From an uncultured Clostridia bacterium (GTDB lineage Bacteria; Bacillota; Clostridia; TANB77; CAG-508): a stretch of 33,581 bases of DNA. The position numbers were made by a program, and so were the translations under genes. Positions within the stretch are counted from its first letter, which is position 1; the number at the start of each line of letters is the position of its first letter. This document shows, piece by piece, positions 1 to 7,529 of the stretch. The notes under the pieces are model-generated. The model saw only the letters and a program-made list of their open reading frames with translations. It was not told where the DNA came from and did not search any database. The stretch is from the NCBI GenBank assembly GCA_934155625.1, contig CAKPHD010000015.1:1-33581 (forward strand), written 5' to 3'.

Positions 1-200
1 ATTGTCGCTGTTGTTGTTCCCTTTCCTCCTGTTGTTGGTGTTCCTATAAATTCCACCACAAAATTTGATTGGTTTGCCCCTGATTTGGCTGTTCCATTAA
101 TGTTTAGTGTTACATTTGTTATTGCTGCATATCCTACTGCTACTAATATTATTGCTAATAACACTACTCCTCCTACAACCTTATTGTTTGCTTTCCTCAT
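1..200 (-). CDS. SipW-type signal peptide secreted protein, N-terminal part
   Basis: The gene runs off the left edge; only the first 66 codons are visible. It starts at an ATG (198-200) behind an AAGGAGGAAG ribosome binding site at 206-215. The protein opens with a short basic stretch (MRKANNK) and a hydrophobic segment (about residues 8-25), followed by GYAAITNVTLNINGTA and a Gly/Thr-rich stretch. This layout resembles exported proteins with SipW-dependent-type signal peptides (TasA/camelysin-like and related Clostridia proteins), in which cleavage follows an Ala near this point. The mature part would be outside the cell. Its function cannot be read from what is present. A weak TTGACA box at 299-304 might be its -35, but I see no convincing -10. 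Confidence 0.7.
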   Translation of the reverse strand, partial: MRKANNKVVGGVVLLAIILVAVGYAAITNVTLNINGTAKSGANQSNFVVEFIGTPTTGGKGTTTAT

Positions 201-597
201 ATGTTCTTCCTCCTTTTTTGACTTGTTATCCAAAGGGATGCTTTTTGATAACTGAACTTTTTCTGTTCTTTTTATAACTTATCATTTTGTGTATTTCTTG
301 TCAATACTTTTTGTGTATTTTATTGTTTAGAAAGTTACTAGTTAATAGTGCATTTTAAATAGATATAGAGAAATAGTTTAAAGATAAGCTTTAAATGAAA
401 TGACGAATGTGCAAGGAGAAATTTTAGAAATTCTTATGTAGTTTTATGGTAAGAGTTCACGATAGTGGAAAGGACCCATAAAACAAATTAGAATTTATTA
501 AATTTTGTATTAAACCGAGAAATGTAATGAAAAGCTTATCTTTAAACTATTTCGTATAAAAATTCAACTAAAATCATCAACTAGTAGCTTTAGAACA
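201..597. other. Gene-free stretch holding a hairpin element
   Basis: No convincing coding region on either strand. The left third is the leader of the secreted protein at 1-200. The middle and right hold the 184-bp inverted-repeat element described separately (370-553). After that only about 40 bp of AT-rich sequence separate it from the stop codon of the YhaN-like gene. Confidence 0.7.
370..553. repeat. 184-bp nested inverted repeat, MITE-like or structured RNA
   Basis: A perfect 23-bp inverted repeat bounds the element: 370-392 (GAAATAGTTTAAAGATAAGC followed by TTT) and its reverse complement at 531-553. Two more inverted pairs are nested inside: 419-434 with 490-505 (12 of 16 paired), and 441-449 (GTTTTATGG) with 476-484 (CCATAAAAC). 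The whole can fold into one long interrupted hairpin with an apical loop around 450-475. No transposase and no clear target duplication are visible. It could be a non-autonomous mobile element, a structured RNA, or a readthrough barrier downstream of the YhaN-like gene. Confidence 0.6.
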
Positions 598-2550
598 TTA
601 AATAGTAACAAAATTATAATCAATATTTTCTTGCTCTAATATATATTTTTCTCTATTGCTACAAGTAAATATTATTATTTGTCTATCATTAAATTCATTA
701 ATTAAATAATTTAATATATTTTTTAATCTTTCATCATCATAATAAGCAAATGACTCGTCCAAAATTATTGGCACTTTTTCATTTGATATTTCATCTAGCA
801 TTGCAAGTCTTAATGATAAATATAATTGATCTATTGTTCCTGTACTTAATCTTTCTGCTGGAATATAATTTCCATTTTCTAATTCTACTATTAAACCTTG
901 TTCATCATTAAAATTCAACTTACAATATTTTCCTTTTGTTATAGTTTCTATACTTTTAGATAATTTCTCTGTAAATACTGGACTTACGCTGTTTTTCATA
1001 TTGTCATATGCTCTTGCTAATAATGTTTTTACTAGCTCAATACTTGTATTATTTTTTTGCAATTCTTCATATTGTTCTTTTAAAGAATATAACTCTTCTT
1101 CTAGGCTGGATAAATTTTCCAATTGTGGTTCTATATTTTCTTTTTGTATTTCTAATCTATTATTTTCTATTTTTAAATTATTTATTTCTGATTCTAATAA
1201 ATTAATTTCATTATTTATATTTCCTGTTTTTAATAAATAATTAATTTCATTTTTATTAATATTTTTTTCATATTTATTTATTAATTTATTTTCTTCTAAA
1301 TTATTTAATAAATTATTTTCTGTTTTTATTTTATTTATTTCATTTAATAATTGATTTAAATTTTCTTCATATATTTTTTTATTATTTTCTATATTTATTT
1401 TTTCATTATTTATTTTTTCTAAATTATTTTTTTGATTATTTTCTATTATTTTTATTTTTTTATTTAATTTATTTTTAAAAAATATATAAAAAATCAAATA
1501 CGTTGGTACCGTAAGGAGAAAAATATATTTAATTATTTTATTTTCTATTATTTTTGGAATAAATAAAATCCATAAACTATTTATTAAAATAATAATTAAT
1601 AAAAATATATTTAATTTTTTATTTAATTTATTTTTTTCATATTTTCCATTAATATTTTTTGAATTATTTTTTTCTTCTAATATTTTATTATTTATTTTTT
1701 CTAAATTATTATTTATTAAATTTATTTTATTTTTATTTTCTTCAATAATATTTTCTTTTATTTTTATTTTTTCATTTTCCAAATTATTTTTTTCATTTTT
1801 TATTTTTATTTCTTTTAATAAATTATTTTTTATTTCTTTTTCATTTATTTTATTTTTTATTTTATTTTTTTCCTCTTCTAATTCATATTCTAAGTTTTCG
1901 TATTTTTTTAATTCATTTATTTTTTCTTCATCAGCTTCAATATTTTTTTGAATAATATTTATTGGTTTTTCTCTACTTCTTTCAGTTCCAATTTTTTCAA
2001 GTTGTATTCTATTTAATTTTTCTACTGCTTTTTTATATGATATCTTGTCCTCCCCTGTTTCCAATAAATTAGAGATTTTTTGTATTAATATATTTTGTGT
2101 ATTTTTTTCTATTTTTACTTCTTGTTGCATTGCTACTGATGTAGCTAAAAACATTTCTTCACTTATTTGTGTTTGTTCAAAAAAGAATTCACTTCCTTTA
2201 TTTTTATCTATATTAAATTCTTTTAAAATATCCTCTCCATTTTCATTAAATATATTTGGATTTTTTTTATTAAATTCTCTATAAATTTCATATTTATTTT
2301 TATTATCTAATTCATATGATAATTTTCCAGAATATTCTTCTGAATTCCATGGCTTATATTTTTCAAAATCAGAAATATCTTTTCCTTTTTTATTTTTTGA
2401 TGCACCATAAAAAATATTTAAAATAAATTTTAATAATGTTGATTTTCCACTTTCATTTTTTCCATAAATAATATTTAAATTATTTTCTAAATTTATTTCT
2501 TTATTTTTTAATTTTCCATATGAATTTATTTTTATTTTATTTATTTTCAA
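598..2550 (-). CDS. YhaN/SbcC-like AAA ATPase with coiled coil and two membrane segments
   Basis: SMC/RecN/SbcC-type ATPase of 650 residues. Walker A is GKNESGKST (30-38), the ABC-like signature region is LSTGTIDQ (about 568-575), and Walker B is ILDE (about 596-599). Between them lies a long Lys/Asn/Ile/Glu-rich coiled coil, broken at about 313-333 and 340-358 by two hydrophobic segments that should cross the membrane. The family partners with SbcD-like nucleases in DNA end processing; Bacillus YhaN is longer (over 900 residues) and is paired with YhaO. Here the YhaO-like gene lies 43 bp upstream in the same operon. The start is TTG (2548-2550) with AGGAGGG six bases upstream. The coil is coded almost only by AAA, AAT, ATT and GAA codons, making 1200-1900 extremely AT-rich. 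Its biochemical activity is inferred from family. Confidence 0.8.
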   Translation of the reverse strand: MKINKIKINSYGKLKNKEINLENNLNIIYGKNESGKSTLLKFILNIFYGASKNKKGKDISDFEKYKPWNSEEYSGKLSYELDNKNKYEIYREFNKKNPNIFNENGEDILKEFNIDKNKGSEFFFEQTQISEEMFLATSVAMQQEVKIEKNTQNILIQKISNLLETGEDKISYKKAVEKLNRIQLEKIGTERSREKPINIIQKNIEADEEKINELKKYENLEYELEEEKNKIKNKINEKEIKNNLLKEIKIKNEKNNLENEKIKIKENIIEENKNKINLINNNLEKINNKILEEKNNSKNINGKYEKNKLNKKLNIFLLIIILINSLWILFIPKIIENKIIKYIFLLTVPTYLIFYIFFKNKLNKKIKIIENNQKNNLEKINNEKINIENNKKIYEENLNQLLNEINKIKTENNLLNNLEENKLINKYEKNINKNEINYLLKTGNINNEINLLESEINNLKIENNRLEIQKENIEPQLENLSSLEEELYSLKEQYEELQKNNTSIELVKTLLARAYDNMKNSVSPVFTEKLSKSIETITKGKYCKLNFNDEQGLIVELENGNYIPAERLSTGTIDQLYLSLRLAMLDEISNEKVPIILDESFAYYDDERLKNILNYLINEFNDRQIIIFTCSNREKYILEQENIDYNFVTI

Positions 2551-2593
2551 ATAAATCCCTCCTAAATTAAATATTAAAAAATTAATTTGATTT

Positions 2594-3664
2594 TTATTCT
2601 AAAATTTCCATTCCAATTTCTAATGCATTTTCTATAATTTCTTTATTATAATTTTCTTTTTTTATTTCTTCTAATATTTCTTTTGCAAATAATCCTCTTA
2701 ATGAATTTTCTTTTGCAATTTCTTCTATATTATAATTTGGTTTTGTTTTATTTTTTATTTTTATTATTTTTTCATTTAATTCATATTTATATAAATTATA
2801 TATATTTATTTCGAAATTTCTTTTTCCATTTAATATTATTTTATATAATTTATTTTCTTTTATTTTTATTTCATTTATTTTTTCAATTAATTCTTCAATC
2901 GAATTTATTTCTGTACAATTTATTTCTATTTCTACATATTCTGTTTCGTCTAATTTAATAAATTCTAATTTATTTTCATTTTTAGTAATTTCTCCAACTA
3001 CCATTCCATGTTCTCCTAATTCGTCAAACCCTAATGATATTGTTGAACCTGGATATATTATTTTTCCATTAGAAATAAAATTTTTTTTATGAATATGTCC
3101 TAATGCCACATAATTAAATCCTTTACTTTCAAGCATTGAAGAACTCATAGAATTATATTGCATTTCTTCTAAATCAGCTCCATTTAATGTTCCGTGAATT
3201 ATTAATATATTTAATTTTTCTGGATTTTCTATATTTAAATTTTCTATTCCTGAATTTGTGCAATAAAAATCATCAAAACCATAACCATAAATATCCGCAT
3301 CTTCTGTTGATATTTTTTTAATTTCTGAATTAAATATATAAACATTTTTATTCCATAAAAAATTATTATAATATGATTTTTTTAATATTGGATCATGATT
3401 TCCTGGAGATATAAATATTTTTGTATTTTCTATTTCTTTAAATAAATTATTTATATATTCTATTGTTGATTTTTTTATATAATTATGCTCATATAAATCT
3501 CCTGAAATAAATAAATATTCTATTTTATTTTCTTTTATATATTCAATAACTTTTTTAAATATTTTTCTTTGTTCAATTCTTCTTTGTTCTCCTAAATTGC
3601 CCTTATCTGATAAAGTAGTAAATGGAGAATCAAAATGCATATCTGCTATATGTACAAATTTCAT
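2594..3664 (-). CDS. YhaO/SbcD-like metallophosphoesterase (DNA repair exonuclease family)
   Basis: Calcineurin-like phosphoesterase of about 356 residues. The metal-binding motifs appear in order: FVHIADMHFDSPF (D8, H10), ISGDLYEH, SPGNHDP, IIHGTLNG and LGHIHKKN. This is the Mre11/SbcD arrangement, and the DSPF variant after the first motif is typical of YhaO-like proteins. It likely cuts DNA ends together with the YhaN-like ATPase encoded just downstream, as SbcD does with SbcC. I chose the ATG at 3662-3664 (MKFVHIAD) because AAAGGA lies 11 bases upstream; the longer frame starting at 3676 would begin inside that ribosome binding site. A promoter (3693-3721) precedes it. The C-terminal third is Lys/Ile/Asn-rich and lacks recognisable motifs. 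Confidence 0.85.
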   Translation of the reverse strand: MKFVHIADMHFDSPFTTLSDKGNLGEQRRIEQRKIFKKVIEYIKENKIEYLFISGDLYEHNYIKKSTIEYINNLFKEIENTKIFISPGNHDPILKKSYYNNFLWNKNVYIFNSEIKKISTEDADIYGYGFDDFYCTNSGIENLNIENPEKLNILIIHGTLNGADLEEMQYNSMSSSMLESKGFNYVALGHIHKKNFISNGKIIYPGSTISLGFDELGEHGMVVGEITKNENKLEFIKLDETEYVEIEINCTEINSIEELIEKINEIKIKENKLYKIILNGKRNFEINIYNLYKYELNEKIIKIKNKTKPNYNIEEIAKENSLRGLFAKEILEEIKKENYNKEIIENALEIGMEILE

Positions 3665-3692
3665 TATTAATACCATCCTTTCTTGCTTTATT

Positions 3693-3721
3693 ATTTTATA
3701 TTATTTTTAATTTTTTGGCAA
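3693..3721 (-). promoter_or_regulatory. Promoter of the yhaO-yhaN-like operon
   Basis: -35 TTGCCA (3716-3721) and -10 TAAAAT (3693-3698) on the minus strand with a 17-bp spacer, about 30 bases upstream of the YhaO-like start codon. Confidence 0.55.
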
Positions 3722-3755
3722 CACTTTTGCGAATATTTTTTCGGTTTTATGTCAT

Positions 3756-3789
3756 AAAAATAACTAGAAAAAATATTCTAGTTATTTTT
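3756..3789 (-). terminator. Terminator of the methyltransferase-nuclease operon
   Basis: A 14-bp perfect stem (3756-3769 with 3776-3789) with a 6-base loop, followed on the minus strand by a short U run. It begins within the stop codon of the PD-(D/E)XK nuclease gene and separates that operon from the YhaO-like gene. Confidence 0.8.
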
Positions 3790-4466
3790 TAATTATCTAT
3801 AACATCAGACAAATCATAAAATAAATGACTCAACTCTATTTTCTTATCACCACAAATATATTTATTTCTATATAAATAATATTCTTCTTTTTCTTTATTA
3901 ACTCTTTCTAAATTTTCACAAATATGTATATCTTCAATCTGATTTTGAATCTCATTAATTTTTTCAATATTTAATTTTATATTAATATTTTTTACTACAA
4001 ACCCTAACATAATATTCTTTTTATTATAAGATGAATATTTAGGCTTATCCAAAATAAATCTACATACACCCTCTGTAATAAATTTTTTATTTAAATTACT
4101 TGAGCCATCAATTCTTTTACACTCAATTATATGATAATCTTTCGGATTTATAATAGTATTAATACTATATACCTTTATATCTACTCTTCCAATATATTCT
4201 TCACTTGTTAAGTCATACCCTTCAGCCACTTCTGCATCAAACAATAAATATAAATCAGCAAAATACTTTTCTCTAAATTTTTCATTTTTCAAATAATGTT
4301 CTAATAAATGTGTTCTTATTTTTTCTTCATCATTTTTTATATTTTTATTTTCTGTTAATAAATTTTCTTTCATTTTTTCTAATGCAATAAAAATAAAATT
4401 TATCATATCTTCATATATGTTGTTTTTGGCAATCTGATTTAATTGCTGATTTTTAAAACCTCCCAT
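3789..4466 (-). CDS. Predicted PD-(D/E)XK nuclease, partner of the adjacent DNA methyltransferase
   Basis: A 225-residue protein with a helical N-terminal half (1-70) and a core that fits the PD-(D/E)XK nuclease fold: GRVDIKV (D96), then IIECKRI (E115, K117), with an acidic FDAEV (E79) upstream. That D...ExK pattern is the metal site of many restriction endonucleases. The start ATG shares its A with the stop codon of the methyltransferase gene (TAATG), and its ribosome binding site lies inside that gene, so the two should be translationally coupled. The likely job is the cleavage subunit of a restriction-modification or related defence pair. I do not recognise a named family, and activity is inferred from the motif and the neighbour only. 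If the methyltransferase is really dead, an active nuclease here would be a hazard, so it may be inactive or weakly expressed. Confidence 0.6.
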   Translation of the reverse strand: MGGFKNQQLNQIAKNNIYEDMINFIFIALEKMKENLLTENKNIKNDEEKIRTHLLEHYLKNEKFREKYFADLYLLFDAEVAEGYDLTSEEYIGRVDIKVYSINTIINPKDYHIIECKRIDGSSNLNKKFITEGVCRFILDKPKYSSYNKKNIMLGFVVKNINIKLNIEKINEIQNQIEDIHICENLERVNKEKEEYYLYRNKYICGDKKIELSHLFYDLSDVIDN

Positions 4467-6379
4467 TATAGATCGCCTCCGTTTCCCGAAAGCATCTCAT
4501 CTATAGTTTCTGATAAATCTATTTTTGCCATAGCAGGGTGCCAATTTTTAAATTCATTTGTTTTTATAATAAAAAGTGAATTTTCTTCAAAATTAATAAC
4601 ATTTTTTATTTGATAAAATATATCTGTATGTTTACTTATCATAAATCTTGTTAATAATTCTTTATTAGTATCAATATCATTTTTTATTTCTATTATTTCA
4701 TCATTTTTATTATCACTAATTATTAATTCAAAAATAGAATATATTCCTTTTATTCTTGGATATAAAACTATTTTTATATATTTATTTGATTTATTAAAAA
4801 TATGTTTAAAATATGTTTGGAAATATCTTGCATATTTTTCCATTTCTTCTGCCGTTACTGTTCTTATCATCATATTTTTTTTACTATTTATCAAAGGTAT
4901 TTGAATATTTAAAGCATAATCAATAAATTCATTATTTTCTAAATTAAATTTTTGTAAAATAATATTGTCTAATTCTTCTATCATTTGATCTTCATTTGTT
5001 ACATTAGTTAGTTTATCTTTTTGTTTTTCTTCTTGTATTTGTTCTACTTTTTCGGCAATATTTATATCATAAATATATGGAAATTTATCTATTTCATCCA
5101 TAAATCTTTGTTCTCTCTCTATACCTATTGATGAACCTAACATTAAGTTTAAATATGCATATAATGATGAATTTAACAAACCTGTTACATTAAGCAATTC
5201 ATCTCTATCGTTAATATTTCCTTTAATTGCACATATTCCGTCTTTATATAGCATTTTTTCTTCTGTATATGCTGCTCTCATTTTATAATTTAAAGTATCT
5301 ACACCTTTTTTTAATAAGCAATATGGTGGTTCAAATTGTTCTTGTGACCTTACTCTATGTATTTCTTTTTTATTAAATATTTGCATATTACTTGTATCTA
5401 TTTTAAAAGCATCAATTTCATTATTAGAATCTAATATTTTCATTCCAATAAAATGTGTACTATCTTTTTTCTCTTTTTCTTTACTATTTATTGCAATTCC
5501 TGTTTTTTCTATAAATTTTTTATTTTTTATCATATCTCCAAAAGTATTATAATGTTCTTTTAAGTCTTGAATTATTTTTATATCATAATTTGTACCATAT
5601 AATATTGTTTTCCATGCCCAATCATTTTTTAATAAAAATTCTTGAGCAACATATTTTATATCATTTTTTTCTACTGCTATTATATTAAATAATTCAAAAA
5701 ATATATTAGGTTTAAAGCTTATATATTTTATATTATTTTTTATATATTCAGTATTATCTTTTTTAAAAATTATAACACTTGCTGGCGCAATTGCATTTTT
5801 AAATATTAATTTTCTTACAGCAGACATTTCTATTATTTTTTCTATTTTTGTTTCTTCTAATAAAATTTTTCTTGTTTCTACTGCTGGTGATAAAGTTTTA
5901 TACCATAAACTAGATGGTACTACTAAACAACATCTTGTATTTGTACTACATAATTCTTTTACTTTAAAAATAAAACTTCTGCTTATTTCTTTATTTAATA
6001 TTGGTAATTTTTTTTCTTTACAATATTCTACATGTTTTCCTTGCAATGCTCCCCATGGTGGATTTCCAATAATTAAATCAAATTTTTTATCAGATAATTT
6101 TTTATCAATTTCTTTATCAAAAAAATCTGATACTAATAAATTGTTTCTTAAATCCGGAAATTTGTAATCTTGTAATGTTTTTGGATTTTTATAATCCATA
6201 ATTGTTAAATATAATGAGAAAATACTTACTTCAATCGCTTCTGCATTTATATCTACACCAAAAATATTATTACTTAATAATTCATTTATTTTATTATTAT
6301 CAGCAATATAGCCATCTTTATCAAGATTTGCTTCTAATATTCTTCTAAAACATTCTTCAAGGAATATTCCGTGAACCAC
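4466..6379 (-). pseudogene. N6-adenine DNA methyltransferase, C-terminal part after a frameshift
   Basis: C-terminal two thirds of a large type IIG/Eco57I-like N6 DNA methyltransferase. It contains IFGVDINAEAIEVS (motif II region, D43) and the catalytic motif IV IIGNPPWG (NPPW, 106-109), followed by a long region that probably holds target recognition. The apparent start is a GTG (6377-6379) with no ribosome binding site, giving MVHGIFLEECF. The GIFLEECF part is the natural continuation of the DPACGS that ends the upstream frame. Removing one base (the G at 6371 on the plus strand) joins both frames into DPACGSGIFLEECF and a protein of about 975 residues. The gene is therefore split by a single-base insertion, either a real mutation or a sequencing or assembly error. 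Confidence 0.8.
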
Positions 6380-7394
6380 ACGCAGGGTCTAATATACGAA
6401 GTTTTTCACCAATTTTTATTCCTCCCATTGCTTGTCTTGTTGCAAATTTTGCTAAGTAATCTGGAGTATAAAATGCTTTATCTTTTTTTTGCTTTTCTTT
6501 TCCAAGTAGTATTTCATATATATTACTAATTAAAGATACTGGTATTATATCAAAATCATACATTGGGAAAAATGATTGCTGTCCTGTCCATAATACTTCT
6601 GTTCCTGATAAAAAGTCTGATATTAATATAAATACATTTTCGTTTAAATTACTATCTTCTAATTCACCATTTAATTCAAATAAATTCCCATTAAATTTCT
6701 GTTTTAAATATACAAATAATTCATATAATTTATTTTTATTTTGTGATATTTCAATTAATCTTTGCTGTGATTCTTGTATATTATTTGAAAATCCATCATA
6801 ACAAATATCTATTCCTTTATCAATTAAAAATCTTATAAATATAACTCTTAAAATTAATTTTGTAGCAAATTCTATATTATATTCTTTTTTTAATTTATCT
6901 GTTATATATCTAATATTTTCAAGCATTAATTCATTTAATTTTTTATTTTTATATATTTCTGCATATCGATTCCAAAAACTTTTTGTATTAATATTCCAAT
7001 AAGAAAATTCATCATCTTTTTTCATATTTTCTAATTTATTTTCTTGTATTAAAAAAAGTTCTTTTTTTTCAAAGTCTAAATTACTTCCATTAAATATTTG
7101 TATACAATCTATGTTATCAAAAATAACTACAGGAATTTGCATATTCCATATTTTTTTATTTATGTTTTGTCTTTCTTCCTTGTTTTCTATTTTTGAAAAA
7201 AATAAGATAAATGGCCTATTATCTATACAATAAAAAGCATATGGTTTGATATCTTTTAAATTTTTTTGAGTTTGTAATGATAATTTTATTTTTTTATTTT
7301 TATATAAATCATCATAATAAAATAAATTGTCTGATTCAGTATATCCTAATCTTTCAATTATTAGCTCGATATTTTCTTTTATATCATTTATCAT
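6357..7394 (-). pseudogene. N6-adenine DNA methyltransferase, N-terminal part, frameshifted
   Basis: The first 345 codons of the split methyltransferase. Residues 1-130 look like the degenerate HsdR_N-type region often found ahead of such methylases, without visible nuclease residues. A helical region follows, then FYTPDYLAKF and the SAM-binding motif I, ILDPACGS (334-341). Directly after S341 the frame shifts to RNIP and stops. Residue-level continuity with the downstream frame (GIFLEECF) shows they were one gene. The start ATG (7392-7394) has AGGAGA nine bases upstream and a good promoter at 7421-7449, so the module has its own transcription start and is not part of the VirD4 operon. Without the second half the protein lacks NPPW and cannot methylate. 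Confidence 0.8.
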
Positions 7395-7420
7395 ATAATT
7401 TCTTCTCCTATTTTTTATAT

Positions 7421-7449
7421 ATCATACACCATTATAACTAAAAAATCAA
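7421..7449 (-). promoter_or_regulatory. Promoter of the methyltransferase-nuclease operon
   Basis: -35 TTGATT (7444-7449), 17-bp spacer, -10 TATGAT (7421-7426) on the minus strand, ending 26 bases before the start codon. Confidence 0.65.
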
Positions 7450-7509
7450 CACTATTTATCTAGTACAGAAAGTCATCCTGCAATGAGAACTTTCCTACTA
7501 TATAAAAAA

Positions 7510-7529
7510 AAGACACATTTCTGTGTCTT
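7510..7529 (-). terminator. Terminator of the VirD4 operon
   Basis: Stem AAGACACA (7510-7517) with TGTGTCTT (7522-7529), four-base loop, followed on the minus strand by a run of T (7503-7511). It lies directly at the stop codon of the VirD4-like gene. Confidence 0.85.

Noticed and set aside
276..304. Promoter of the SipW-type gene
   Set aside because: The -35 TTGACA is good, but the sequence at the right distance (TAAGTT) is a poor -10.
1001..1240. Plus-strand frame across the YhaN-like gene
   Set aside because: Its hydrophobic, Phe/Leu/Ser-rich translation mirrors the Lys/Asn-rich coil on the other strand; no ribosome binding site. The same applies to other plus-strand frames lying opposite minus-strand genes.
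598..3664. CRISPR-like repetition in the highly repetitive AT-rich coil region
   Set aside because: The apparent repeats are irregular runs of Lys/Asn/Ile codons with no constant unit or spacer length.
6357..6379. Two overlapping independent genes at the methyltransferase locus
   Set aside because: The downstream frame has no ribosome binding site, begins with GTG, and its first residues (GIFLEECF) complete the SAM motif broken at the end of the upstream frame, so one frameshifted gene is the better reading.
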